From Nocardia kruczakiae NBRC 101016 (GTDB lineage: Bacteria; Actinomycetota; Actinomycetes; Mycobacteriales; Mycobacteriaceae), in the NCBI RefSeq assembly GCF_001612965.1, contig NZ_BDBL01000025.1, forward strand, positions 1-64,000: 64,000 bases of DNA. The letters run 5' to 3'. The position numbers were made by a program, and so were the translations under genes. Positions 1 through 8,785 of the stretch are shown here, one piece after another (position 1 is the stretch's first letter; each line of letters begins with the position of its first letter). The notes beneath the pieces are model-generated. The model did not search any database. It saw only the letters and a list, made by a program, of their open reading frames with translations, and was not told the DNA's origin.

Positions 1-2200
1 TGCGCACCGGGACCGGCGCCGCCGTGAAGACCACCGGGTCCTGTCCGCCGCCCCGCTGCCCGCCGCCGGTGCGGCCGGGCGCGTTCCCCGCGGGTGATTC
101 GTAGGCGCCGGAGACGTAGCAGGCGTTGAACCGCAGCGGATCGTCCGCATCGCTCTTGAGGTAGGCCGAACCCGGCACACTCGGCAGGTGGTAGGCGTCG
201 GTGATGCCGAGGACCGCGCGTGATTCGTTGGCGGAGAAGGTGCGCAGGCCGATCCGGTAGGACAGATGGGAGTCGAGGCCGCGCAGTTTGTTCTCCTCGA
301 GTCGCTGCGAGGCCAGCAGCAGGTGCACGCGCAGCGAGCGGCCCAGGCGGCCGATCATGACGAACAGATCCGCGAAATCCGGCTTCTGCGAGAGCAGTTC
401 GGAGAACTCGTCGACGATGATGAACAGCGCGGGTAGCGGGTCGAGGGCCGCGCCGGCCGCGCGGGCTCGCTCGTATTCGGTGACGTTGGCGAAGTTGCCG
501 GCCGAGCGGAGCAGTTCCTGGCGCCGGGTCATCTCACCCGACAGCGCGTCCTTCATACGATCGACGAGGGCGATCTCCTCCTCCAGGTTGGTGATCACCG
601 CGGCGACGTGCGCGAGCGATTCCAGTCCGAGGAAGGTCGCGCCGCCCTTGAAGTCGACCAGCACCATGTTCAGCTGATCCGGCGAATGGGTCGTCACCAT
701 GGACAGCACCAGGGTGCGCAGGAATTCGGACTTACCCGAACCCGTTGCGCCGATGCACAATCCGTGCGGGCCCATACCGTTCTCGGCCGACTCCTTGATG
801 TCGATCTCGACCGGCGTGCCGTCGGGAGTGATGCCGATCGGGACCCGCAGCCGCTCGCGATCGTTGCGCGGGCGCCACACCGACGCCGGATCGATCTGCG
901 CGGCGTCGGGAATCTTCAGCAGTTCCATCAGGCCGGGCACGGCTCGCGATTCGTCGCCGAGGCTCACGATCTGGGCCGCGGTGGCGACCCGGTAACGGGC
1001 CAGCGCCCGCGCCAGGGTCTGTGCTTCGGCGATGGACACCGGGTCGGAGGTGGCGAACTGTTCCACGCCCGCGGCGGATCTCGCGGCGACGGTACCGTCG
1101 GCGACCACCAGCTGCAGACCACGGCGCACCGCGAGTCCCGCCTGCGGCGCGGTCAGGTCGAGCACGGTCACCGAATCCAGCCCGGCGTCGCTGACGATCC
1201 GCTCGGTTCCGCTGACGTAGCCGTCGTCGATGATGACCAGCAGGTGGATGCGCCCGGCGGTGGGCTGCGCGTTGCGCATGAACCGGCCGCGCTCGAGCAG
1301 TTCGGCCGCCATGGAGGTCTCCAGTTCGGCCAGCGACCGGTACATCATCCGAGCCGCCCCCATGCCGTCGCGGTCGACCGGATGTTGCAGGTGCGGAAGC
1401 CATTTCGCCCAGGACCAGGCCTCGGCATCCGGGTCTGCGCAGATGATCGCGACCGCGGCGTGGTCGGGGCCGTGGAAGGTCACGTATTCCATCAGCATGG
1501 CGCGCACCAGCATGCGCGTCTCGTCCGGGCGGCCCTCGATGTTGATCGCCGGGAACGCCCGCAACGACAGGGCCGTGGGCAGGCCGTGCACCACCGAATG
1601 GGTGCGCACGAAGCGGCGCAGCGCCACCGTGGACACCGGCTCGAGGTCCTCGAGCGGACCGGTTTCGGGGCGGGCCAGTTTGGTGGCCAGCCGGTGACTG
1701 CCGACGCCGACGCGCACATGCCCGAAATCCGGGTCGTTGGGCCGGCGTTCCCACATCCGGCGGGTACCGGCCACGGCCCGCAGATCGGCCGGTTCCGGAT
1801 GGCTCCAGATCAGCGATTGCAGCTGTGCGCCACCGGTTTTGCGGACATCGCGGCGGACCTGGTCGAGGTAGCGGAAGTAATCCTTGCGTTCCTCGTTCAG
1901 TTCGGCGGCGCGCTTGGGGCCGCCCGAGCCGCGCATGCCCGCCATCATGCCGACCATCGACATCAGCATCATCATCGGGAACATCAGCATGAAGGGGTTG
2001 GCGAGCAGATTGCGCCCCATCATCACCATCATCGCGATCATGCCGACCACCGCGACCACCATGACCACGGGCATGAGCCGCATCAGCAGCGCGGGCGGCA
2101 CCGGCCGCGGAATCTCCGGCGGGGCGGTCAGCGCCACCTCACCGCCCGGTGCGCGCGGCGGGGCGATCCGCGGTCGGCGCACGAATCCGTCGGTGGACAT
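1..2200 (-). CDS. eccC: EccC, type VII secretion FtsK/SpoIIIE-type ATPase (partial, C-terminus outside window)
   Basis: EccC is the motor ATPase of ESX secretion and recognises substrate signals at the inner membrane. The frame is open from the ATG at 2200 to the window edge, giving the first 733 residues. Two Met-rich hydrophobic segments lie near residues 35-80. A FtsK/SpoIIIE domain follows, with Walker A GATGSGKS (Lys490) and a Walker B-like strand FIIVDEF (Asp597). A GAGGAG ribosome-binding site precedes the start, which lies 2 bases after the mycP stop, so eccD-mycP-eccC look cotranscribed. About one ATPase domain is visible. Whether the protein continues with two more domains, or is split like EccCa1/EccCb1, cannot be decided here. 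Family assignment is secure. Confidence 0.95.
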   Translation of the reverse strand, partial: MSTDGFVRRPRIAPPRAPGGEVALTAPPEIPRPVPPALLMRLMPVVMVVAVVGMIAMMVMMGRNLLANPFMLMFPMMMLMSMVGMMAGMRGSGGPKRAAELNEERKDYFRYLDQVRRDVRKTGGAQLQSLIWSHPEPADLRAVAGTRRMWERRPNDPDFGHVRVGVGSHRLATKLARPETGPLEDLEPVSTVALRRFVRTHSVVHGLPTALSLRAFPAINIEGRPDETRMLVRAMLMEYVTFHGPDHAAVAIICADPDAEAWSWAKWLPHLQHPVDRDGMGAARMMYRSLAELETSMAAELLERGRFMRNAQPTAGRIHLLVIIDDGYVSGTERIVSDAGLDSVTVLDLTAPQAGLAVRRGLQLVVADGTVAARSAAGVEQFATSDPVSIAEAQTLARALARYRVATAAQIVSLGDESRAVPGLMELLKIPDAAQIDPASVWRPRNDRERLRVPIGITPDGTPVEIDIKESAENGMGPHGLCIGATGSGKSEFLRTLVLSMVTTHSPDQLNMVLVDFKGGATFLGLESLAHVAAVITNLEEEIALVDRMKDALSGEMTRRQELLRSAGNFANVTEYERARAAGAALDPLPALFIIVDEFSELLSQKPDFADLFVMIGRLGRSLRVHLLLASQRLEENKLRGLDSHLSYRIGLRTFSANESRAVLGITDAYHLPSVPGSAYLKSDADDPLRFNACYVSGAYESPAGNAPGRTGGGQRGGGQDPVVFTAAPVPVR

Positions 2201-2202
2201 GC

Positions 2203-3696
2203 CTACTCTCCTCGAGCCGAGTCGGTCCCGGTGGGAGCCGGGGTGGCGGACAGGTATCCGGCGGCCGGATCGTCGGCGGCCGGTTCGGGCCGCCTGCGCC
2301 GATACGGCAGGGCGGCGGCCCAGCCGACGGCCAGCAGCGCCAGCAGCGCGCCGGAGCCGATGATCGCCACCCGGCGCGGCAGTGGGTCGGGGCCGCGGTC
2401 CGGGTCGGGCGGCGCGATGGCTCGCGGCACCTGCGCCGCCTGTCCGGGTGGTGGCGGCAGCTGCGCGGTGAGGGCCGCCAGCGGATCGATGAGCCCGAAT
2501 CCGACCCGATCGTCGCGGCCCGCACCGGGATTGTGCGCGGTCCGCTCGATCCGGTCGATCACCTGCGCCGCGTTCAGATCCGGGAATCTGCTGCGCACCA
2601 GGGCCGCGAGGCCCGAGACGAATGCCGCCGAAAAGCTGGTGCCGTCGATGGTCAGCGGTCCCTCGTCGCCGTGTTCGGTGTCGACCAGGCCGGTTCCGCC
2701 CGGCTTGCTGTCGAGGGAGACGATCGAGCGGCCGGGCGCGGCGACGCCCACCCACGGGCCGTGGATCGAGAACGGTGAGGTCGCTCCGTCCGGATCGGTC
2801 GAGGCGACCGAGAGCACGTACGGGGAGAACCAGGCCGGGCTGATGACGGTGCGCACTCCGTTCCAGCCGCTGGTGTCGTTCTGGGCCGAGCAGGCGGACT
2901 GATCGAGGTTGCCGGCCGCGGCGACCACGACGACATTGCGGTCGGCGGCGTATTTCGCCGCCGCACCCAGTGCGCCGTCGGCGGTGTCGGAACCCGCTGG
3001 GGTGCAGGAGACTTCGGAGATGTTGATCACGGTGGCGCCCATGTCGACCGCGCGCACCACGGCGGCCGCCATCGTCAGCACGTCACCGTATCCGCCGGCG
3101 GCGACCTTGCCGGTCTCGTCGTTGTTGCGGTTCTTCGCCTCGTACTGCAGGCTCAGCTGCCGGATGGCCAGGATCTGCGCCTCCGGGGCGACCCCGGAGA
3201 AGGCGTCGGAGGGGTTCGGACGCGCGGCGATCAAGCCGGCGACCAGGGTGCCGTGGCCGTCGCAATCCTCGGTGCCGTCGCCTGCGGTGACGAAGTCGCC
3301 ACCGGGCTGCAGATCCGGCAGGCGCGGATGGCGGTTCACCCCGGTGTCGATGACAGCGACCTTCTGCCCGGCGCCTCGACTGAACTTCCAGGCGCGATCC
3401 AGATCGAGAATCCGCTGCGGCAGTGGCGGATCCCGCGGAATCGCACCGGTCAGATACGGTTCGGCGCAGACCGCACGCTTCTCGGTCTGGTCCGGCGGAC
3501 CGTTCTTGGCGTTGACGGCCAGCGCCTGCCCGAGCGCGCCCTCGTCGATCGCCGGCGGGGCGACCGCGGTCGCGGGAGCACCCCCGAGCAGCGACGCGCC
3601 GAGTACCGCCGCGGCAGCGGCCACGCGCAATCGGCGAGTGGCCTGGCGAACGAAACCCGCTATCGGACTGTTGTTTCCGTAGCGCAGCACAGTCAT
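2203..3696 (-). CDS. mycP: MycP, mycosin (membrane-anchored subtilisin-like serine protease)
   Basis: Mycosins are S8 proteases that cap the periplasmic face of the ESX membrane complex and stabilise it; ESX-1 mycosin also processes EspB. The 497-residue product has an N-terminal hydrophobic signal segment (about 22-46) and the catalytic triad Asp117 (VIDTGV), His148 (DGHGT) and Ser354 (GTSFSAA). The oxyanion Asn263 lies in AAAGN. After a proline-rich linker, a transmembrane helix (about 448-468) is followed by a short basic cytosolic tail, as usual in the family. The gene lies 7 bases after eccD and immediately before eccC. All catalytic residues are present, so it should be active. The start has only a weak ribosome-binding site. 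Confidence 0.95.
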   Translation of the reverse strand: MTVLRYGNNSPIAGFVRQATRRLRVAAAAAVLGASLLGGAPATAVAPPAIDEGALGQALAVNAKNGPPDQTEKRAVCAEPYLTGAIPRDPPLPQRILDLDRAWKFSRGAGQKVAVIDTGVNRHPRLPDLQPGGDFVTAGDGTEDCDGHGTLVAGLIAARPNPSDAFSGVAPEAQILAIRQLSLQYEAKNRNNDETGKVAAGGYGDVLTMAAAVVRAVDMGATVINISEVSCTPAGSDTADGALGAAAKYAADRNVVVVAAAGNLDQSACSAQNDTSGWNGVRTVISPAWFSPYVLSVASTDPDGATSPFSIHGPWVGVAAPGRSIVSLDSKPGGTGLVDTEHGDEGPLTIDGTSFSAAFVSGLAALVRSRFPDLNAAQVIDRIERTAHNPGAGRDDRVGFGLIDPLAALTAQLPPPPGQAAQVPRAIAPPDPDRGPDPLPRRVAIIGSGALLALLAVGWAAALPYRRRRPEPAADDPAAGYLSATPAPTGTDSARGE

Positions 3697-3703
3697 CGCC
3701 CGA

Positions 3704-5173
3704 TCAGATGTTCCGCGCGGCCGAGTAGACGTCCATCAGCCAGAGCGACAGCGGCACGATGGCGATGATCAACAGGTACTCGAAGATCTCGATCGCCCGC
3801 CGCAGCACCGGCGACACATCCGCGCGAGGTCCGAGGACACCGAAGCCGACCACCGCCCCGGCGACGATCAGCAACAGTCCCGCACCGATGGCACGCCAAT
3901 CCTCGTGCGTCACAGCGGCACCGGCGATGACGGCCAGCGCCACCACGGTGCCGCCCGCGATCATCGTCGACGCCTGGGTGAGATCCGCGTACGCCCGGCC
4001 ACGCAGGCACAGCACCACCGCGGTGATCGCCGCCAGTACCAGCCCCTGCCAGCGCGCCCCGCCCAGCGGATCGGCGCCCAGGACCGCCCCGAAACCCGCT
4101 GCGAGCGTGGCGCCCACGAGAATTCCGGACTGGTACTGGTTGGCCGCCCGGGCGCGGCGCTCCAGTCCCGCCGCCGAGGGCAGTGCGGTCGCGCCGATGA
4201 CTCCGATGTCGGCGATCGTCGGGCGGGGTTCATGATCGGTGGGGTCGATGGCGCCGCCGGCGGTCGGCACCGGGGGAACCGGCAGGCGCGCGGCGGCGAC
4301 GGCGGCCCGGGGAGCCATCGTGATCAGCACCAGGCCGGCGATCAGCACGCCGACGGCGATCTTCGCGATGTCGAAGTCCCACACCATCCGTACGGCCGCG
4401 GCGATCGCGAGCACCGCGGCGCCGGTGACCACCGCGGCGACCACGAGCGATCCGGCGCGGGTCATCGAATACAGTGCCAGCGCCACGACCAGTGCCGACA
4501 CCGCCGAGAACAGCAGGTGTGGCGACCCCACCCAGCCCGGGGTGAGCAGGCCCGCGCTCGCGCCCAGCAGCGCAATCGCGAACAGCGACAACACGATCGC
4601 CGTCGTGCGCTCGGCCGGATAGCGGCGCGCGACGATCACGGCGGCGCCGGCGGCGAGCGCACCCGCGCCCAAAGCGATGAATCCGTTCCAGATGCCGGTG
4701 CCCTTGCCGGACACCAGAACCGCTACCGCTACCAGTACCGCGATGAGCCCGGCGCCCAATCCCATTCGCCGAGCCGCCGTCGATGACCAGGCATTTCCCG
4801 ATTCGGCGGTGAGCCGCGAGACGGCGTCGATCACATCGTCGAAGAGCGCGGGCGCCTCCTTGGCGGTCACCGAGCGCAACACCAGCAACTCGCCGTCGAA
4901 AACCTCTGCGTCGGTGAGTGATTGGTGCGGCGGGATGGGGTCGCGGCCGATCCGCGCCAGCGTCCAGTGCTGTGCGCGCACGGGCGTGCCCTCGTCGTGT
5001 TCGGTCAGGTCGGGATTGCGGGAATCGATCAGCTCGACCAGGTCGGTGATGTACGCCGCGACCGGCACGGTCGCGGGCAGGCCCACATCGAGTTGAGTAT
5101 TTCCGCCGATCACCGACACTCGGCACAATTCCGGGTCAACGGCCCCCACGCCGCTGCTCGACGACTCGGTCAC
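3704..5173 (-). CDS. eccD: EccD, ESX integral membrane channel component
   Basis: EccD forms the main transmembrane vestibule of the ESX inner-membrane complex. The 489-residue protein has the family layout: an N-terminal ubiquitin-like (YukD-type) cytosolic domain at about 15-105, a linker, then roughly eleven hydrophobic segments between about 135 and 485. It leads the eccD-mycP-eccC run on the minus strand. It is divergent from eccA, with 129 bp between the start codons that must hold both promoters. Length and topology match canonical EccD proteins. Confidence 0.93.
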   Translation of the reverse strand: MTESSSSGVGAVDPELCRVSVIGGNTQLDVGLPATVPVAAYITDLVELIDSRNPDLTEHDEGTPVRAQHWTLARIGRDPIPPHQSLTDAEVFDGELLVLRSVTAKEAPALFDDVIDAVSRLTAESGNAWSSTAARRMGLGAGLIAVLVAVAVLVSGKGTGIWNGFIALGAGALAAGAAVIVARRYPAERTTAIVLSLFAIALLGASAGLLTPGWVGSPHLLFSAVSALVVALALYSMTRAGSLVVAAVVTGAAVLAIAAAVRMVWDFDIAKIAVGVLIAGLVLITMAPRAAVAAARLPVPPVPTAGGAIDPTDHEPRPTIADIGVIGATALPSAAGLERRARAANQYQSGILVGATLAAGFGAVLGADPLGGARWQGLVLAAITAVVLCLRGRAYADLTQASTMIAGGTVVALAVIAGAAVTHEDWRAIGAGLLLIVAGAVVGFGVLGPRADVSPVLRRAIEIFEYLLIIAIVPLSLWLMDVYSAARNI

Positions 5174-5198
5174 GGATTACAGAACTCCCTACGATTTT

Positions 5199-5216
5199 CG
5201 TCGCTGTATTGCGACG
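5199..5216. promoter_or_regulatory. Candidate operator: inverted repeat between eccD and eccA
   Basis: CGTCGC and GCGACG form a perfect inverted repeat with a 6-base spacer (TGTATT). It sits 26 bases upstream of the eccD start in the divergent eccD/eccA region. The size suits a dimeric regulator site, but no known regulator motif was recognised, including IdeR or Zur boxes. The function is inferred from symmetry and position only. Confidence 0.25.
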
Positions 5217-5302
5217 TTCCAAACTTAACCGAGATCGGCTGTCACGGCAGCCGGTATGCTGAGCGAGAATTAGCACATTGACGCGTTTAGGGGACTGTCC
5301 GT

Positions 5303-7120
5303 ATGACCGGCAACCGCCAAGCACAACGCGCCTTCGATGCCGGCGTATTGTCATTGGGTATCGCTATCGACGGCCAGGAATCCACGCCCGATCTCGAATA
5401 TGCGAAGCTCGCATTCCAGCGCGCCACCGAATGGGATCCGGGCATGTGCGACGCCTGGCTGGGCCGGGCCGCGGCCGGGGAGATCACCCCCGAGGTGGTG
5501 TTCAACCTCTACAAGACCAGCGGCTCCACCCTCTACCGCGAGCAGCGCCGGCTCGGCCTGGCGCCGCGGCAGCTGGCGGGCCGGTTCGTGGTGGGTCAGT
5601 ACATCGACTATCCGCTGGCCGGGTACACCGAGATCTGGCTGGCGCAGGCGACCCAGCTCATCTCCGCCGGCGATTACGACGAGGCCGAACAGGTGCTCGA
5701 CGAGCTGGCCCGGCATCGCGCGGGCCTGTTGTCGCAGCCCGATCAGGACCTCGACGACCGGATCTGCCAGTACGTTCGCGGCCTGCTGCACTACACGACG
5801 CAGCGCTGGCCGGATGTGATGACGGTGCTGGCCGGTTCGGCGGACTGGCAGGACTCCTACCTGGCCGCCGGTGCGCACGTGATGGTCGGCACGGCCTGCG
5901 CGCAGCTCGGCCTGTTCGGCGAGGCGATCCGCCGGATGGAGGCCGCCGAGAACGGCCCGATTCCGGCCGCCGCCACCACCGCCCGGTTCTGCCGCGGGTT
6001 GTGCCTGCGCGAGATGGGCCGCGAGGACGAGGCCCAGGCCCTGTTCGAGAAGGTGTTCTCGGAGGCGCCCGACTTCGCCGCGAACACGCAGGCCATGCGC
6101 GATCGCAAGTACCGCCTCACGGTGACCTCGAAGGAGCTGATCGACGCGCGCACCGACCGCTGGGATCCGGCCTCGGCGCCGACCGCCGAACAGGTCGAGA
6201 CCGAGGAGCGCGGCGACCGGGCCAAGCGCCTGCTCGAGGTCGCCCGCGCCGAGCTGGACGAGCAGATCGGCCTGGCCGCGGTGAAAAATCAGGTGGCGAA
6301 ACTCCAGGCCACCGCGCAATTGGCGAAAATCCGCGCCGAGAAAGGTATGTCCAGCGCGCCACGCGGACAACACCTTGCGTTCACCGGCCCGCCAGGAACC
6401 GGTAAGACGACGATTGCCCGAGTGGTGGCGAAAATTTACTGTGGGTTGGGTTTGTTGAAAACCGATCGACTGGTAGAGGTAAAGCGTTCGGATTTCGTCG
6501 GTGAACATTTGGGAAGCACCGCGATAAAAACGAATAAATTGATCGATTCCGCGATGGACGGAGTGCTGTTCGTCGACGAGGCGTACACACTGATTCAGAC
6601 CGGTCTGTCCGGTGGTGACGCCTTCGGCCGCGAGGCCGTGGACACCCTGCTGGCCCGGATGGAGAACGACCGCGATCGGCTGATCGTCATCATCGCCGGA
6701 TACGACGGCGAGATCGACCGCTTCCTCGCCTCCAACGACGGTCTGGCCTCCCGCTTCGCCAAGCGCGTGAAGTTCGAGTCCTACACACCCGAGGAGCTCG
6801 GCCGGATCGGTCAGTTCATTGCGAGCAAACGAGATTCGGAGGTCGCCGAGGATGCGCTGGAACTCCTGCAGGCCGCGTGCCGGGAGCTCTACGAGCGCCA
6901 GGTGACCGACCAGAGCGGCGAGCAGCGACGCGCGGTGGACCTCGCCGGTAACGGACGGTTCATCCGCAATGTGATCGAGGCCGCCGAGGAGGAACGCGAA
7001 TTCCGTTTGGCCACCGATGAATCCATCGATCTGTCGGCGGTGGACGAGACCGTGCTCATGCGGATCGAGGGCGCCGACATGGCCAAGGCGCTGGAAGGTG
7101 TGCTCGGCGGATTGCGCTGA
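5303..7120 (+). CDS. eccA: EccA, cytosolic AAA+ ATPase of ESX secretion
   Basis: EccA is a cytosolic CbbX/SpoVK-type AAA+ ATPase thought to release EspG chaperones from PE/PPE substrates. The 605-residue protein has an N-terminal TPR-like helical domain (about 1-280) and a C-terminal AAA+ domain with Walker A GPPGTGKTT (362-370) and Walker B VLFVDEA (421-427). An AGGGGA element lies upstream of the ATG. The stretch around 6280-6560, encoding the start of the AAA+ domain, is noticeably richer in A and T than its surroundings, but the frame is intact. Its presence distinguishes this locus from minimal ESX-4 loci of mycobacteria, which lack eccA. Confidence 0.95.
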   Translation: MTGNRQAQRAFDAGVLSLGIAIDGQESTPDLEYAKLAFQRATEWDPGMCDAWLGRAAAGEITPEVVFNLYKTSGSTLYREQRRLGLAPRQLAGRFVVGQYIDYPLAGYTEIWLAQATQLISAGDYDEAEQVLDELARHRAGLLSQPDQDLDDRICQYVRGLLHYTTQRWPDVMTVLAGSADWQDSYLAAGAHVMVGTACAQLGLFGEAIRRMEAAENGPIPAAATTARFCRGLCLREMGREDEAQALFEKVFSEAPDFAANTQAMRDRKYRLTVTSKELIDARTDRWDPASAPTAEQVETEERGDRAKRLLEVARAELDEQIGLAAVKNQVAKLQATAQLAKIRAEKGMSSAPRGQHLAFTGPPGTGKTTIARVVAKIYCGLGLLKTDRLVEVKRSDFVGEHLGSTAIKTNKLIDSAMDGVLFVDEAYTLIQTGLSGGDAFGREAVDTLLARMENDRDRLIVIIAGYDGEIDRFLASNDGLASRFAKRVKFESYTPEELGRIGQFIASKRDSEVAEDALELLQAACRELYERQVTDQSGEQRRAVDLAGNGRFIRNVIEAAEEEREFRLATDESIDLSAVDETVLMRIEGADMAKALEGVLGGLR

Positions 7121-7129
7121 GCCGCACTG

Positions 7130-7159
7130 TGATCGCCACCGGGCGGCCGGTGGCGATCA
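7130..7159. terminator. Bidirectional hairpin between convergent eccA and eccB
   Basis: Perfect 12-bp arms at 7130-7141 and 7148-7159 surround a 6-base GC loop. The hairpin starts 9 bases after the eccA stop and overlaps the eccB stop codon. There is no clear T-run, so factor-assisted termination is possible. Confidence 0.55.
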
Positions 7160-8668
7160 GTTGTTCCTGCCCGGCGGTGGGATCGGCCGGGCACAGGCCA
7201 TCGCGCTCGGGCCGGCGTCCGGGCACTGCGGCAGGCTGTCGTGACTCATCAGCGCGTCCTGCCGGGTCAGCGCCGGACCCGCCGACAAGGCCTCCACGAT
7301 CGGCTTCGGCGCCGGCTTCGGGGTCTTCGGCATCCCGAGGACCTTGGCGGTGTCGGCATCAGGGATGCCGTAGCGAATTCCGTTGTCGCCCACGTAGAAC
7401 AACGGCCCGTTGCTCACCGCTCCCGGTTCCGCGCCCACCGACCGCACGAATTCCCCCGTGCCCGGGCGCAGATAGACGCCGTCGATCCGATCTCCGGCGC
7501 CGTCCGCGGTCGCCGGGACGACCGGCTCCGCATCCGCGGGCAGCGGCAGTGCCCGGCCGGCGAGCAGCGTCACCGTGGCGCGCGCGTCGTCGGCGGCACG
7601 GGTCCACGACAGGCAGGTCACCGGATCCGCGTCGGGTGCGAGCACGGTCGGAACCTGCTGCGGGAAATCGTCGATCGGCAGCCGGTGCAGGACCGGAATA
7701 CCGACGATGCGGTCCGGCGGGACCGTCGAGATCTCGTTCATACCTTGCGAGTTCGCGTCGCGGATCAGACCCGCGGCGAACGGCGTGACCCGTTGCACGC
7801 CGTCGGCGAGGACCACGTACAACTCGTCGGCGTCCACGCCGTGGACCCTGATCACACCGCCCACCGGCACATCGGACAGCTTGCCCGGGCCCGGCGCACC
7901 GTGCCCGCCGATCTCCGGAACCGCCAGCGGCGGAACAGGTTCGGTGGCGTCGAGCAATGCACCGCCGATCGGGCGCGGGCGCTGATCCCGCAATCCGAGG
8001 GAGCGGATCAGAACGGAATCGGCGGGATCGATCTCGGCCCGCTTACCGTCGTAGACGAGAAAGGTCTTGCCACCGTGGGTGGCCAGCAGCGCCTGGTCCG
8101 CCCGCACCGGCACCGCGTGGGTACCGCCGGCCGGATTGTCCAGCGGCCCGGCGATCACCGTGGTGAGCGGCCCCGTCGCGGCAGCACCGCCACCCGTCGA
8201 GGGCGGCAGCAGGTTGTCGCACATCGTCCAGGTGGACCGCCGGGGATCGCCCGATCCGGCCAGTGCGCCGGGTGCGCCGGGAATGCCCAGCAGCGGACCG
8301 CGCGGCTGCGTCAATTTGCTGTCCTTGACCGAGGCCGGGGACGCGGCGGCGCCGGTGATCAGGCGCGCCGAGGCCAGGTTGAGCACCGGATGCAGCGTTC
8401 CGTCGACGAGGACGTAGAGCGCGCCGGAGTCCTTGCCCATCACGATCTTCGAATCGCCCACGGATCCCTGCGGGTGCAGGAAGGCCAGGATCGCGGCGCC
8501 GGCCACCCCCAGCAGGCCCAGCACGGCGCCGATCACCAGCGAGCGGAACTGGGTGCGCATGGGATCGTGCAGCATCCGCACGTCGCGCCGCACCAGGGCG
8601 TGTTCGTAGCGCTTGAGCAGGAACCGGTAACCGTTGACTTGGGCACGGGTGGTCAACTGCGCCGGCAC
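7157..8668 (-). CDS. eccB: EccB, ESX membrane complex component
   Basis: EccB is a single-pass inner-membrane protein with a large periplasmic domain. It is a core subunit of the ESX channel. The GTG at 8668 was chosen over an upstream in-frame start at 8776 because it has a GGGAGG ribosome-binding site and gives the conserved family beginning PAQLTTRAQVNGYRFL. The product is about 503 residues: a short cytosolic segment with HALVRRDVRMLHDP, one transmembrane helix at about 42-62, then the repeat-containing periplasmic region. The gene converges on eccA and diverges from eccE. Confidence 0.93.
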   Translation of the reverse strand: MPAQLTTRAQVNGYRFLLKRYEHALVRRDVRMLHDPMRTQFRSLVIGAVLGLLGVAGAAILAFLHPQGSVGDSKIVMGKDSGALYVLVDGTLHPVLNLASARLITGAAASPASVKDSKLTQPRGPLLGIPGAPGALAGSGDPRRSTWTMCDNLLPPSTGGGAAATGPLTTVIAGPLDNPAGGTHAVPVRADQALLATHGGKTFLVYDGKRAEIDPADSVLIRSLGLRDQRPRPIGGALLDATEPVPPLAVPEIGGHGAPGPGKLSDVPVGGVIRVHGVDADELYVVLADGVQRVTPFAAGLIRDANSQGMNEISTVPPDRIVGIPVLHRLPIDDFPQQVPTVLAPDADPVTCLSWTRAADDARATVTLLAGRALPLPADAEPVVPATADGAGDRIDGVYLRPGTGEFVRSVGAEPGAVSNGPLFYVGDNGIRYGIPDADTAKVLGMPKTPKPAPKPIVEALSAGPALTRQDALMSHDSLPQCPDAGPSAMACARPIPPPGRNN

Positions 8669-8785
8669 AACCGCCTCCCGATACCCACTAGCTGTTTCCG
8701 ATGACCCGATTCGAATGCGCGAACCGTATCCGGCCGCGCTTCGACAGACTAGCGAAGCCGAACGAGTTCGGTCCATTATGTGCGC

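Noticed and set aside
608..2902. Plus-strand frame across eccC and mycP
   Set aside because: The minus strand encodes eccC and mycP with catalytic motifs in the correct frames; the plus frame has no protein-like features.
5174..5302. IdeR or Zur box controlling the ESX core genes, as for mycobacterial ESX-3
   Set aside because: No sequence close to either consensus was found in the eccD-eccA gap.
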